58,723 nt of DNA from Leptolyngbyaceae cyanobacterium M33_DOE_097 (lineage in GTDB: Bacteria; Cyanobacteriota; Cyanobacteriia; Leptolyngbyales; Leptolyngbyaceae), in contig DVDV01000200.1 of NCBI GenBank assembly GCA_015296075.1, positions 1-58,723 on the forward strand. The letters run 5' to 3'. The notes below the pieces were generated by a model, which saw only the letters and a program-made list of their open reading frames with translations, was not told where the DNA came from and searched no databases. How positions within the stretch are numbered: position 1 is the first letter of the stretch; each line of letters opens with the position of its first letter. Shown here piece by piece: positions 1 to 9,088 of this stretch. The position numbers and the translations under genes are program-made.

Positions 1-1
1 A

Positions 2-16
2 TGAGAATAATTCTCA
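2..16. promoter_or_regulatory. Fur-box-like palindrome in the terminal repeat
   Basis: TGAGAATAATTCTCA fits the 7-1-7 Fur box (TGATAAT-N-ATTATCA) with one symmetric change in each half. Whether it works as an iron-responsive operator or is only the palindromic end of a transposable element cannot be told here, because the gene it would control lies outside the window. Confidence 0.4.
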
Positions 17-140
17 CAAAAATATTCATTTTGAACAGCTATCAATGGCTGGAATACCCATTCTGCCGTTCATAAAATTGAGCGCACAAGCCTTTAGAGG
101 CTCTGACTTCAGTACAAATGTTTCAAAATGAGAATTGCTG
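2..140. repeat. Terminal inverted repeat, left copy (139 bp)
   Basis: This segment is the exact reverse complement of the last 139 bases of the window (58585-58723). Identity stops abruptly at base 141, where unrelated flanking sequence begins. The outer edge is a 15-bp palindrome and the inner edge carries the related half-site TGAGAATTGCTG. No transposase fragment is recognisable in its translation. An IS or MITE end is likely, and since both copies are still identical where the window stops, the element is probably longer than shown. Confidence 0.9.
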
Positions 141-320
141 TTACCTGGGGGGAAACTTCCAATTTTGTTTCGGACAGCGAGAAAAAGAATCCATTTTGTA
201 ACAGTCGAAAGTAGAGGGTGAGAAGGGCAGTAACGGGAGAGGTGCAGAGGTCTGGAGGCGAGAGTTGGTTTCTCTGTTTGGATACTTGCTTCGACAGCGA
301 TTGAGCCAGGTGGATGGCAC

Positions 321-545
321 TTAACGGGCAACTTTGCTGACCACCCAAAGCACTAGACTCAGGCTCAGACTGATCAGCAGCATGGTTGTGATCGGCATAT
401 AGAAGCTAAAGCCAGGGCGCTCAACTTTAATATCGCCGGGGAGATTGCCGAGCCAGCCTAATTGATCGCCAAACGCCCACAACACCGCCCCAATGAGAAC
501 TAACAGGCCACCGATCGCCAGGATGAATTTACCAATACTTTCCAT
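321..545 (-). CDS. DUF2905 family small membrane protein
   Basis: A 74-residue protein with two hydrophobic helices (about residues 5-24 and 48-70) joined by a short loop containing WLGNLPGDIKVERPGFSFYM, which is characteristic of DUF2905. An upstream TTG gives a longer frame, but the ATG at 545 is preferred because TAGGAG lies nine bases before it, whereas the TTG would sit only three bases from the same site. The family is widespread in bacteria and has no established role. It is a probable inner membrane protein. The next gene upstream, the PRC-barrel protein, lies 90 bp away on the same strand. Confidence 0.85.
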   Translation of the reverse strand: MESIGKFILAIGGLLVLIGAVLWAFGDQLGWLGNLPGDIKVERPGFSFYMPITTMLLISLSLSLVLWVVSKVAR

Positions 546-635
546 GCCCAATCACTCCTACTGTGATGAAGGATGCACACCTCCTCCTTAAGCTGAGCCT
601 GTTAGTTAAGCCATTTGATCTGGCTAAGGGCGGAT

Positions 636-1517
636 TTATTCAGGGCGATCGCGAGATTCTTTTATGGTGTCCACGGCATCAGTCAGCTTTCCTTTCAATT
701 CAGTTGCCTTATTTTGCAGTGTGTCAGTCACTTTAGATAGCCCTTCTTTGGCCTGCTGCGAGGCACTTTGAGTCGTGTCTTGCACTTGAGCGGCTGCATC
801 TCCTAAGCGATCCTTTACCTGCTCAGTAAGACTTTTGGCCTGCTCTGACACCACTTGGGCTTTTGCCTGCACAGAAGTTGCGGTATCAACCACCTTTTCT
901 TTTGCTTGCTCAGTGATGCTGCGGCCACCCTGCACTGCGCTGGTCAGATCTTCTTTTGTGCGGCGGTAATCATCGCGAACAAATTCTTTCACTTGACCCA
1001 ACTTTTGACTCAAGCCTCCGGCAAATTGCTCGGCTGTTTCGGCGGCATCAGCAGTAACCATCATTCGCTTGCTGCCGACGGTCAAGATTGCCCTCACAGG
1101 CAAGCTATAGATGCCATCTGTGATCCCGCGCCAGCCACTTGAGCTAAACAAGTAATCAGTCACTTCGCCTGTTTCCAGGTCGATCACAAAATCCTTGATA
1201 ACCCCTGCTTGATTGCCTGCATCCGTCCACAGTTCATAACCGATCGCATTATCAATCGCCGTATCCGGCTTTTCAGGCGCAATCTCGTCGGTCACGCTGA
1301 TAACAACACTTTCGCCACCAATTGCTGCGATTTGGTGCCATAAAAAAGCGTGTTTTTCTCTACCCAAAATCCCTGATTTGCAGGTCATCCCAATAATTCT
1401 GTGGGTGTCAGGCTTCAACCAAAGGTGATCAATACGCCCCAACTCTTCGGCATTGACCCGATTGAGCACTGGCTTACCCAGGAGATCGCTTTGCTTAATA
1501 AGGTTGGCAGAGGACAT
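636..1517 (-). CDS. PRC-barrel domain protein with long helical tail
   Basis: This is a 293-residue protein. Residues 1-75 and about 90-160 look like two PRC-barrel units (LLGKPVLNRVNAEELGRID and YELWTDAGNQAGVIKDFVID), the fold first known from the H subunit of the photosynthetic reaction centre. Residues 175-293 form a low-complexity helical tail rich in A, Q, K, T and D with repeated QAKxxV and VKDRLGDAAAQV-like units, resembling LEA or apolipoprotein-type amphipathic repeats. A GAGG motif lies seven bases before the ATG. In cyanobacteria such proteins are usually uncharacterised; a role in membrane or stress association is only an inference. Confidence 0.85.
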   Translation of the reverse strand: MSSANLIKQSDLLGKPVLNRVNAEELGRIDHLWLKPDTHRIIGMTCKSGILGREKHAFLWHQIAAIGGESVVISVTDEIAPEKPDTAIDNAIGYELWTDAGNQAGVIKDFVIDLETGEVTDYLFSSSGWRGITDGIYSLPVRAILTVGSKRMMVTADAAETAEQFAGGLSQKLGQVKEFVRDDYRRTKEDLTSAVQGGRSITEQAKEKVVDTATSVQAKAQVVSEQAKSLTEQVKDRLGDAAAQVQDTTQSASQQAKEGLSKVTDTLQNKATELKGKLTDAVDTIKESRDRPE

Positions 1518-1697
1518 CGCATCACCTCAACTTAAGTTCTTGATAGAGGAATTGTAGTCCTTCTATCCAAAAGCAAGGTGTATTCGAGCGCAAGAGATCG
1601 CTTTACTAAGACGCAAAGAGGTGTCAAGCCACCCTAATTAAGCAAAACAAACTGCAAGATAGTTGAATTAACGCAGCCAAATGTAATGAGAGGCTGA

Positions 1698-2180
1698 TTA
1701 AGCTGGGTTCACCCGCATCAATACTTGCCCATACTCAACTGGCTGAGCATTTTGCACCAGCACCTCAACAATCTCGCCTGATACCTCTGACTCCAACTCG
1801 TTCATCAGTTTCATCGCTTCAATGATGCAAACGGTTTGCCCAACTTGAACGCGATCGCCCACATCAATAAAAGGCGGTTCATCGGGGGCAGGAGAGCGGT
1901 AAAAAGTGCCCACCATGGGAGACGTGATCTCAACCAAACGGCGATCGGCTTTGGCCGAAGTGGGCGGCGTAGTCGGCTCAGCCATTGCCACCTCAACAGG
2001 CGCAACAACCGGAAAATTTGCAATAGGAGCTGCGATCGCGGGGTTCGTCACCGCTGCACCTGAAACAACCCCACGTCGCACGGTTAGCTCAAAATCACCT
2101 TGCTTTAAGACAAGCTCGGCAATGTCTGTCTTGTTCAGGGCTGCTATTAGCTCACGAATTTCGTCTAAGTCCAGTGACAC
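1698..2180 (-). CDS. accB: Biotin carboxyl carrier protein of acetyl-CoA carboxylase
   Basis: AccB carries biotin for acetyl-CoA carboxylase, shuttling carboxyl groups between biotin carboxylase and carboxyltransferase in the first step of fatty acid synthesis. The C-terminal 75 residues are a biotinyl domain with the EAMKLMNE motif whose lysine is biotinylated, and the [17 protein letters not shown] thumb-region signature. An Ala/Pro-rich linker precedes it. The GTG at 2180 ([15 protein letters not shown]) is chosen because homologues begin there; the frame stays open to a TTG at 2207 and no strong Shine-Dalgarno decides it. It lies just downstream of efp, a common pairing in cyanobacteria, and is probably cotranscribed with it. 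Confidence 0.95.
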   Translation of the reverse strand: MSLDLDEIRELIAALNKTDIAELVLKQGDFELTVRRGVVSGAAVTNPAIAAPIANFPVVAPVEVAMAEPTTPPTSAKADRRLVEITSPMVGTFYRSPAPDEPPFIDVGDRVQVGQTVCIIEAMKLMNELESEVSGEIVEVLVQNAQPVEYGQVLMRVNPA

Positions 2181-2236
2181 AGTTCTTACAAAATGATGGG
2201 TGATCAAAAAGTTATCAACAGGGAGGCCGCACGCGC

Positions 2237-2794
2237 TTACTCTCGGCCCAGGTAGCTGTCATTGCGGGTGTCAATTTTAATTTTTTCGCCAATTGAGATA
2301 AACAGAGGCACCATCACTTGCGCACCAGTTTCAACGATCGCAGGCTTTGTCCCGCCTGTTGCCGTGTCGCCCTTCACACCCGGATCAGTCTGAGTCACCT
2401 CTAAGACGACCGAGTTTGGCAGTTCTACTTCCATGACTTGCTCGCCCCAGCGCACAACACTGGCTTCCATCCCTTCTTTGAGATACTTAACACGCTCACC
2501 AATTTGAGCAGCTGACAAACGGGCTTCTTCGTAGGTTTCCATATCCATAAAGACGTAATCATCGCCTTCTTTATAGGTATGTTGCATGACGCTCTTCTCC
2601 AGGTTTGCCTGGGGAACCGTCTCACCCGCTCGAAAGGTTCGTTCAACTACGTTGCCTGTTTGCACATTCTTGAGCTTTGTCCGCACAAAGGCAGATCCTT
2701 TACCTGGCTTGACGTGTAAAAATTCCACTACTTTCCACACACCACCATCTAGCTCGATGCTTACGCCCGGTCGAAAATCATTACTGGAAATCAT
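2237..2794 (-). CDS. efp: Translation elongation factor P
   Basis: EF-P binds stalled ribosomes between the P and E sites and promotes peptide bond formation at polyproline stretches. The 185-residue product has the usual length and three-domain layout: an N-terminal KOW-like domain containing the [17 protein letters not shown] loop with its conserved lysine, a central OB domain ([12 protein letters not shown]), and a C-terminal OB domain ending [17 protein letters not shown]. The frame is open nine codons further upstream, but homologues start at [10 protein letters not shown], so the ATG at 2794 is used. accB follows within about 60 bp in the same orientation, suggesting an efp-accB operon. 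Confidence 0.97.
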   Translation of the reverse strand: MISSNDFRPGVSIELDGGVWKVVEFLHVKPGKGSAFVRTKLKNVQTGNVVERTFRAGETVPQANLEKSVMQHTYKEGDDYVFMDMETYEEARLSAAQIGERVKYLKEGMEASVVRWGEQVMEVELPNSVVLEVTQTDPGVKGDTATGGTKPAIVETGAQVMVPLFISIGEKIKIDTRNDSYLGRE

Positions 2795-3147
2795 GAAGTA
2801 TCTCGTTGGAAAAATTCTCAACGCCTCATTTTACCCTTCTCGGTGCGTTCTAGCTTGAATGTGTATCAGGAATTCAGAGATCCAACGAATTTAGTCGCCA
2901 AACAAGCCCCTAGCAGCAGATACAGCCCCAGCACAGGGATGCAACCAAGTACCCCCACTCCAGCCTTTGACGGACTACTTCACATAACTCAGTATTTCTA
3001 CAGAGGCTTTCTGCTGGCCCTTGCCAGGGAAAGAGTAAATCCGTAGCCTGCCTATGGCAAGATAAAGAGTTGGGACTGCACGTTCTTTGACAAGCACTCC
3101 TTGATCGAGCGGCGAGTTTGCAATCCATCACCACTTCTAAATACGTT

Positions 3148-4254
3148 ATGAGAATGCATTATTTTCATCCAATTAAACACTGGGTCAAAACAGGCATGAC
3201 CCTGATCTTGCTACTCACCCTCTCAGTGGGTCTTTGTGGTGCAGTCAAGCGCCCTAGCAGCTTACCTGCTGGCAATGCAATCACCGATGGTAAGGCCTTG
3301 TTACGCTACGCCCTACCGATTGATAACAAGCCAGTGCGAGAGCTACAAAAAAGCCTAGAAGATATTTCAGAACAGTTGCGTGCGGCTCGTCGTTGGGGTG
3401 CGATCGCCAGCGACATTAGTAAAGCAAATCGTATTTTGACCAACCCCGCTGCCTTATTAGCGAGCGTCGCACCTGATCAGCAAGCTCATGCTGAAGAAAC
3501 GATTAACGGGATCAAAGCAGGTCTAGTTGATCTGCAAGCCGTGGTTGATGCTAAAGACAAAGAAAGCACTTATCGCTTACGCGCTCAGTTGCTGGATTTA
3601 GTCAGCAGCCTCGAAGAAGACATGGTGCAGGACTTCCCGTTTGAGGTGCCCGCCGAATATAGCAACTTACCCCAACTCAAAGGGCGAGCCGCGATCGAAT
3701 TTAAGACTGACAAAGGCAACATCACCGCTGTTGTAGATGGATACAGCGCCCCTGTCACTGCTGGCAATTTTGTCGATTTAGTCCAGCGGGGCTTCTACAA
3801 CGGATTGTCGTTTACTCGTGCTGAAGACAACTACGTCTTGCAAATCGGGGATCCCCCAGGCGAAGAAGTTGGCTTTATTGACCCCAAAACCAAGCAATAC
3901 CGAGCTATTCCGCTAGAGGTGCTGGTCGAGGGTGATACTGAGCCGACCTATGGCATCACCTTAGAAGATGCCGGCCGTTATAAAGAACTGCCCGTTCTCC
4001 CTTTCTCTGCGTTTGGCGCAATGGCAATGGCCCGTCCCGGTGAGGATCCAAACGGTGGCTCTTCTCAGTTCTTCTTCTTCTTGTTTGAGCCTGAGTTGAC
4101 CCCGGCTGGCTTGAACTTGCTGGATGGCCGCTATTCGGTCTTTGGCTACGTCACAGAAGGCAAAGATGTCTTAGAACAACTGAAAGCAGGCGACACAATC
4201 AAGTCAGCTCGCGTTATTCAAGGTTTAGATAACCTGGTGCAGCCAAAAGGTTAA
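3148..4254 (+). CDS. Thylakoid-lumen-type peptidyl-prolyl isomerase (CYP38/TLP40-like)
   Basis: A 368-residue protein. An N-terminal hydrophobic segment (GMTLILLLTLSVGLCGA) is a likely signal peptide or anchor. About residues 45-165 form a helical PsbQ-like domain with the KPVRELQKSLEDISEQLRAA segment, followed by a cyclophilin domain (FVDLVQRGFYNGLSFTRA, GGSSQFFFFLF, LDGRYSVFGYVTEG). This two-domain layout matches plant CYP38/TLP40, which assists photosystem II assembly in the lumen. In that family the cyclophilin part is often poorly active, so a chaperone role may be more relevant than catalysis. The frame extends upstream to a TTG at 3118; the ATG at 3148 is preferred, though no clear Shine-Dalgarno is visible. 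Confidence 0.88.
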   Translation: MRMHYFHPIKHWVKTGMTLILLLTLSVGLCGAVKRPSSLPAGNAITDGKALLRYALPIDNKPVRELQKSLEDISEQLRAARRWGAIASDISKANRILTNPAALLASVAPDQQAHAEETINGIKAGLVDLQAVVDAKDKESTYRLRAQLLDLVSSLEEDMVQDFPFEVPAEYSNLPQLKGRAAIEFKTDKGNITAVVDGYSAPVTAGNFVDLVQRGFYNGLSFTRAEDNYVLQIGDPPGEEVGFIDPKTKQYRAIPLEVLVEGDTEPTYGITLEDAGRYKELPVLPFSAFGAMAMARPGEDPNGGSSQFFFFLFEPELTPAGLNLLDGRYSVFGYVTEGKDVLEQLKAGDTIKSARVIQGLDNLVQPKG

Positions 4255-4283
4255 GCCATTTTATTTCAGTCGATACCGTTGTT

Positions 4284-4412
4284 ATGCAGCTTCGGCAATA
4301 GTCTTCGGCATGGCTACGCTAACGTCCATCCCCAAAAGTATCGAAGTTATTTAATTTCCATTCCTATAAATGTTTAGGGAATGTCTAGCGTTAGTTTTCG
4401 TCGAAGCTGCAT
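4284..4412. repeat. Inverted repeat with 11-bp perfect arms
   Basis: ATGCAGCTTCG at 4284-4294 is matched exactly by CGAAGCTGCAT at 4402-4412. The enclosed sequence includes a TTCGGCATGGCTACGCTAACG-type stretch, resembling short dispersed palindromic sequences common between cyanobacterial genes. It lies between the cyclophilin gene and the next gene and could be a small non-autonomous element. No target duplication is evident. Confidence 0.5.
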
Positions 4413-4534
4413 TTCAAGGTTAGTCATGGAGAATAAGTGATAGGTTTGTATCAGCTAAACCTGCTTTTAATAGCTTCAGTTATTGAAAGTAAACTGTATC
4501 TGCTGACAGCTGAACCTATCACTAACCTCTCATT

Positions 4535-5239
4535 ATGATTACAGTGATCTTACTTTTCCTAATTGCTCTAAGTGGAGGTTATTGGTTTTACTTTTACCCA
4601 ACTCAGAAAATTAGGAAAATCAAAGATTGTGCTGTTTTAGAGGTTGACGGAGCTGATACTCGCTATTCAGACTTGCCATTGGGCAAGCTAGGTGTATTTT
4701 ATGAGGTTAATGAGAAGCGCAGGATTCGGGTTGTTTTTCCGAAACTGACAGAAGAAGGCGATGTTCAATACATTTACTCATGGCATGACCTTCAATCGAT
4801 TCATATTCCAACCTCAGAGAAAAGTAACGCTCAAAGCAGAGTAAAGTTCAGAGCGGCACAAGAGCTATCTCCGCTGATCAAGGAGCATCTTAAGCTTGAA
4901 TTAGAGATTACAAATCTAAGTGAACAGTGGCAAAAAATTAGAACTTTACTTAGTTTGGTAACTACATCAGACTTTTATTCAAACCAGCAGGAAATCTACG
5001 AAAACGCTTTGTCTCAGGTTGAGAATCTATTGAGTAAAGCAGAAGATTTACAAGCTGTGTATGTTCGTTTAATTAGAGAGTCATTAATTGGTAGTCAAAT
5101 TGTAGGGTATGAACCACCCCTGCTACCCGATGCAACTTTAGGTATTGATAGCCAGTACAACGAGATTAGAGAAGAGTATCAAAGAATGAAAGACACAGCT
5201 AGCGCTTATGCTGAGTTGTTACGTACTCGACAAGTCTAA
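4535..5239 (+). CDS. Hypothetical membrane-anchored coiled-coil protein
   Basis: I do not recognise this 234-residue protein. Residues 2-20 are a strongly hydrophobic N-terminal helix that probably anchors it in the membrane. Residues 28-90 look like beta strands (DCAVLEVDGADTRYSDLP, RRIRVVFPKL), and residues 95-180 are charged and helical with likely coiled coil around KEHLKLELEITNLSEQWQKI. It stands alone between the cyclophilin gene and another unknown gene and ends about 80 bp before a hairpin plus T-run. Codon use is more AT-rich than in its neighbours, so acquisition from elsewhere is possible but unproven. Confidence 0.7.
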   Translation: MITVILLFLIALSGGYWFYFYPTQKIRKIKDCAVLEVDGADTRYSDLPLGKLGVFYEVNEKRRIRVVFPKLTEEGDVQYIYSWHDLQSIHIPTSEKSNAQSRVKFRAAQELSPLIKEHLKLELEITNLSEQWQKIRTLLSLVTTSDFYSNQQEIYENALSQVENLLSKAEDLQAVYVRLIRESLIGSQIVGYEPPLLPDATLGIDSQYNEIREEYQRMKDTASAYAELLRTRQV

Positions 5240-5320
5240 CCTCTGTACATCTCCCATTGAGTCTGCAAAGGTCGGCTCAACGGTTGAGCATTTACAGATC
5301 CAACTTACTAATCACAGTTA

Positions 5321-5345
5321 AAGGAGCAAAATCTCCTTATTTTTT
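5321..5345 (+). terminator. Rho-independent terminator
   Basis: AAGGAG (5321-5326) and CTCCTT (5333-5338) form a short stem, followed by a run of T from 5340. A second perfect hairpin (GCTCAAC-G-GTTGAGC) lies just upstream near 5274-5288. Together they would end transcription of the hypothetical gene that stops at 5239. Confidence 0.65.
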
Positions 5346-5519
5346 GTGGGTCAGCCGTGCTATGTCACCGTCTTTGCCCAGCACTCACCCAGCACGCTGG
5401 ATTTTTTAGGCATTCAGGTTTACCTAAAAGCGCAAAACCTCTTAAGGGCAAGCTCTGTAATCTTGGGTCATGCATTCATGCAGCTTTGCCTACCAACCCC
5501 AAACAGATGAGAGGTTTTT

Positions 5520-6155
5520 ATGCCCCAAAGCTTATCTAATCAAGTGCTCGAAGAAGTGCGATCGCTGCGTCAACAAAAACGTCGATTGGTTCGACGCAAT
5601 GTTCTCTGGTTAGCGGGTTGTGTTGGTGCGATCGCCCTTTTACTACCATTTTGCTCAACGAGTCGGGAAGCTTCAACGACGACAACACCCAACCAAGTTG
5701 CGGCTAGCCCAAAGCCAAAGCCATCCGTCGCAGCCAAACCGAAACCAAGCTTACCTGTTCAACCCTTACCTGCAAATGGTAAAACCCAAAAGTTTTGGCA
5801 GGCTGGCTCTAGCAGTACTTTGGCTCCGCTCAGAATTGAAACCAAAGGACGTAACCATCACTTTGTGAAAGTTGTCAATTCCACCACAGAAAAACCCGTC
5901 CTAACTGTCTTTGTGCAAGCAGGCAAAACCGTTGATACAAAAGTTCCTTTAGGCACTTATAAGATTCGCTATGCTGCCGGGGCAAAATGGTATGGCCAAC
6001 AACACTTGTTTGGTGATCAAACTTTTTTTGGAGAAGCTGATAAACAATTCCAGTTCAAAGTGAAAGGCAATCAAATTTCTGGTTTTCGATTGTCTTTATA
6101 TCAACGTCCCGGTGGCAATTTGAGGACTAAATCGATCGCCCCCACAAATTTCTAA
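5520..6155 (+). CDS. Conserved hypothetical membrane-anchored protein
   Basis: A 211-residue protein. Residues 1-25 are basic and cytoplasmic-like, and a single membrane helix (NVLWLAGCVGAIALLLPFC) follows. A Pro/Lys/Ala-rich spacer with repeated PKPKPS units (about 60-85) leads to a compact C-terminal domain of about 110 residues with HHFVKVVNSTTEKPVLTVFV, VPLGTYKIRYAAGAKWYG and SLYQRPGGNLRTK. I recall this beta-rich domain as recurrent in bacterial proteins of unknown function; the family name is not certain. AGAGG lies close before the ATG. A terminator follows at 6210, so the gene is probably monocistronic. Confidence 0.75.
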   Translation: MPQSLSNQVLEEVRSLRQQKRRLVRRNVLWLAGCVGAIALLLPFCSTSREASTTTTPNQVAASPKPKPSVAAKPKPSLPVQPLPANGKTQKFWQAGSSSTLAPLRIETKGRNHHFVKVVNSTTEKPVLTVFVQAGKTVDTKVPLGTYKIRYAAGAKWYGQQHLFGDQTFFGEADKQFQFKVKGNQISGFRLSLYQRPGGNLRTKSIAPTNF

Positions 6156-6209
6156 ACTGAAAGATTAAGCGATCAACAACAGAATTACGATTTCAACTCG
6201 ACCTCCTGA

Positions 6210-6243
6210 GAGCAAAGATCCAACAAGATTTTTGCTCTTTTTT
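6210..6243 (+). terminator. Rho-independent terminator
   Basis: GAGCAAA (6210-6216) pairs with TTTGCTC (6231-6237), followed by an uninterrupted run of T. It lies 55 bp after the end of the preceding plus-strand gene. Confidence 0.75.
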
Positions 6244-6648
6244 CTGCTGCGTAAGCCGGAATTGCTGAAGCGATCGCGTTGTACTCAACTTGGGGGTAAT
6301 TTATATCTGTTGAAGGATTGATCGACAATTTATAAACAGATGTAATAGAAACACAAAGACTTATTTCCAATCTAAAAATTTGTTTTCTAACATACCAAAT
6401 GATTACCCATTAGCTTTGTGAAACTATTGCTTAAACCTTTTCTACCTTTGTCTTTAGAAGTAATATTTCTGTCGGAAACCAGGAACTAGATGTAAACAAA
6501 GCAATCTTTAGATGCAGTATCCTGAAAAGCGGACTTCTCTTGGTAAAAAGTAAAAAGTGATTCGTTAGAAAAGAAACCAGGAAGACCTTAGTGCCATCGT
6601 GTGTCTAACAAATGATTGGCAATTGTTGGCTTATGTTAGAGTGACCTG
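6244..6648. other. Gene-free stretch
   Basis: About 400 bp, AT-rich, between a terminator and the GT2-GtrA gene. A 61-codon minus-strand frame here has no recognisable features. It probably holds the promoter of the downstream glycosyltransferase, but no convincing -35/-10 pair stands out. Confidence 0.5.
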
Positions 6649-7878
6649 ATGAGTTCTACCCAAACTTCTGATTTAATCCCCGTTCCATCTGGTCAATTAA
6701 ACATTGCAGATGTGTCTAACGAATCACCCGAAGCGGTTGATTGTCCGGTTTGGTTTTCTCTTGTTGTACCAACTTACAACGAAGGGAAAAACGTTGAACA
6801 TTTGGTAGCAGTACTCAGTCATCTCCTCAATGAGGCAGTAGGAGACGACTACGAGCTGATCATCGTGGATGATGACAGTCCCGATGGCACCTGGAAAGAG
6901 GCGCTTGCTCTGACAAATGCCTACCCCCGCTTGCGTGTGATGCGGCGTGAACACGAACGTGGCTTGTCAACGGCTGTCATTCGCGGTTGGCAGGTCGCTA
7001 GAGGTGAAGTTTTAGGGGTAATTGATGGCGATCTACAACACCCACCCGAAACCTTGGTACAACTGCTTAAAGCCATGCGAGATGGAGCTGATTTAGCCGT
7101 TGCCAGCCGCCATATTGAAGGAGGGGGGGTCAGCGATTGGAGCCTGATTCGTCGTTTTTTATCACGGGGTGCCCAATTGCTGGGGTTGGTGATTTGTCCC
7201 GCTGTTGTGGGACGCGTGACTGACCCGATGAGTGGTTATTTCATGGTGCGGCGCAGCGCGATCGCCAACATCTCTCTAGATCCATTGGGCTACAAGATTT
7301 TGCTTGAAGTGTTAGGCCGGGGTCGCATTGATCATGTGGCAGAGGTGGGGTACGTGTTTCAAAAGCGGCAAGAAGGCGAAAGTAAAGTGACCTGGCGACA
7401 ATACATTGACTACATCGGGCATCTGGTCAAACTGCGATCGCGGGGACGCATCAGCCGATTCCGCGAGCAGTTTCCGTTTGCGCGTTTTTTTCGGTTTGGG
7501 GTAGTTGGGTTTAGCGGCGTCTTTGTTGATATTGCCGTCTTTTATTTGCTGCGCTTTCATTTGGGGCTTAACATCTTCCGCAGCACCGCCCTTTCAGCTG
7601 AAGTGGCTGTCATTAATAACTTCTTGTGGAATGACCTGTGGACGTTTGGTGATATTTCTCGCAAACAACCCGGTCAACGACAACGCCTGCTTCGCTTTCT
7701 CAAATTTAACTTCATCTGTTTGATGGGCATTGTGCTGCAAGGCTTAATTGTCAGCCTGGGGCATGACGTGTTTGGGATTAACGAGGTGATCTCAAAACTG
7801 CTTGCGATCGCCATCGTCACCCTCTGGAATTTTTGGGTCAATCTCAAACTCAGTTGGCGCGTCACTCAGGTGAAATAA
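6649..7878 (+). CDS. GT2 polyprenyl-phosphate glycosyltransferase fused to GtrA domain
   Basis: This 409-residue membrane enzyme has two parts. Residues 35-255 are a family 2 glycosyltransferase of the dolichol-phosphate mannose synthase type, with VVPTYNEGKNVEHL, the IIVDDDSPDGT nucleotide-sugar motif and the GVIDGDLQHPPETL metal motif. Residues 280-405 form a GtrA-like four-helix membrane domain (FGVVGFSGVFVDIAVFYLLR). Such fusions transfer a sugar from a nucleotide donor to a polyprenyl phosphate and probably help flip it across the membrane, supplying donors for envelope glycan or protein glycosylation. The sugar cannot be told from sequence. The gene converges on another GT2 gene with a 22-bp gap. 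Confidence 0.9.
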   Translation: MSSTQTSDLIPVPSGQLNIADVSNESPEAVDCPVWFSLVVPTYNEGKNVEHLVAVLSHLLNEAVGDDYELIIVDDDSPDGTWKEALALTNAYPRLRVMRREHERGLSTAVIRGWQVARGEVLGVIDGDLQHPPETLVQLLKAMRDGADLAVASRHIEGGGVSDWSLIRRFLSRGAQLLGLVICPAVVGRVTDPMSGYFMVRRSAIANISLDPLGYKILLEVLGRGRIDHVAEVGYVFQKRQEGESKVTWRQYIDYIGHLVKLRSRGRISRFREQFPFARFFRFGVVGFSGVFVDIAVFYLLRFHLGLNIFRSTALSAEVAVINNFLWNDLWTFGDISRKQPGQRQRLLRFLKFNFICLMGIVLQGLIVSLGHDVFGINEVISKLLAIAIVTLWNFWVNLKLSWRVTQVK

Positions 7879-7900
7879 AGGGGATCGGCACGCTAAAGCC

Positions 7901-9088
7901 TCACCGTAACCCCATCTCTTTGAGCGCGTGCTTGAGCCGATTGGCCTCCGCAGGATTGGTCGTCTCATGCAGCGCGATCGCCTGATTAAACGCGGCGACG
8001 CTCTCACGCACCTGTCCGGCTCGTAGCAACGCGACCGCTAAATTCTGGTGAGCGTCGGCGTAGTTGGGGTTGAGCGCGATCGCTTGCTGGTAGTGGGAGA
8101 TCGCGCCAGCCAAGTCACCTAGTTGCTTCAACGCCAGTCCCAGGTTGTAATGACCAATCGCAAACGTCGGTTCAATTTGCAGACTTTGCTCAAATAGCTT
8201 CTTGGCAGTGGTTGCATCATTTCCGGCGAGCCGCAAACTGCCCCAATTTGTGAGTACGCCTAACTTTAAGCGAGCCTGGATGGGTTGGCTCAAAGCCGCC
8301 TGATAATGGGGTTCTGCTTGAGCCAGTTGGCCCAATTGACGGTAGGTATCCCCCAGGTGATAGTGCAGCTCATAGCTCAACATCGGTGTCAAATCGGGAT
8401 CAGCCAAACCTCTTTGCAATAGCGCGATCGCGGCATCTGTCTCGCCAGAGTCAGCATAGAGCGCGCCTAGTTTATTGCAGAGATAGGCATGATTGGGGTG
8501 AGTTGCTAAATACGTTTCCATAATGCGGCGTGCCCGTTCGAACTTTTGCCGTTGCACAATCGCCCCAGCCGTATAACCCGTATGCCGAATTGCCGGGTCG
8601 GGTAACTCCACCACGCGCCAGTCAGGCTCTCGTTTAAGCAAGTCGGCGATGCTATCGTCAATCAGCTCATGATACGGATAGGCAAAATACACATCCTCCC
8701 GGTTGCGAAACAAACGAGACAGCAATGAGTAAGGGGTTTGTGCAGCTCCTACTTCTTCACGCAGCAAGCTCACCGCTAAAAAATCAGTCACCTCAGTCAT
8801 CTGCCGTAACGTCGGGATCACCTCTGGCACTAGGGTTTCATCCGCATCTAAAACCAGGATCCACTCGCTTTGGGCGTACCGCAGGGAAGCATTGCGTGCA
8901 GCCGCAAAGTCGTCACACCACTCAAACTCAAATACCTGCGCCCCTGAATCAGCAGCAATTTCGGCGGTGCGATCGCGAGATCCCGTATCGACCACAATCA
9001 CCTCATCAACCGCTTCACGCGCACTTGCTAGACAGGCAGGCAAGTTCTCAGCCTCATCGCGCACAATCATGCACAAACTGATCGTCAT
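7901..9088 (-). CDS. GT2 glycosyltransferase with C-terminal TPR repeats
   Basis: A 395-residue soluble protein. Residues 1-110 are a GT2 domain of the short SunS-like type (ISLCMIVRDEAENLPACL, DEVIVVDTGSRDRTAEIA, WILVLDADETL). After a linker come tetratricopeptide repeats from about residue 185 to the end, including AIGHYNLGLALKQLGDLAGA and NYADAHQNLAVALLRAGQV. It probably glycosylates a protein or peptide held by the TPR part, by analogy with GT2-TPR proteins in other cyanobacteria; the target is unknown. The start is the ATG at 9088. It is convergent with the GT2-GtrA gene, so both may serve cell-surface glycosylation without sharing a transcript. Confidence 0.88.
   Translation of the reverse strand: MTISLCMIVRDEAENLPACLASAREAVDEVIVVDTGSRDRTAEIAADSGAQVFEFEWCDDFAAARNASLRYAQSEWILVLDADETLVPEVIPTLRQMTEVTDFLAVSLLREEVGAAQTPYSLLSRLFRNREDVYFAYPYHELIDDSIADLLKREPDWRVVELPDPAIRHTGYTAGAIVQRQKFERARRIMETYLATHPNHAYLCNKLGALYADSGETDAAIALLQRGLADPDLTPMLSYELHYHLGDTYRQLGQLAQAEPHYQAALSQPIQARLKLGVLTNWGSLRLAGNDATTAKKLFEQSLQIEPTFAIGHYNLGLALKQLGDLAGAISHYQQAIALNPNYADAHQNLAVALLRAGQVRESVAAFNQAIALHETTNPAEANRLKHALKEMGLR

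Noticed and set aside
26-331. 101-codon minus-strand frame at the left end
   Set aside because: Its second half is only the translation of the terminal repeat and the rest has no protein-like pattern; it is an accidental frame.
5357-5539. 60-codon plus-strand frame before the conserved membrane protein
   Set aside because: Overlaps the real ATG region at 5520 and shows no conserved features.
6185-6370. 61-codon minus-strand frame
   Set aside because: Overlaps a terminator and has no recognisable features or ribosome binding site.
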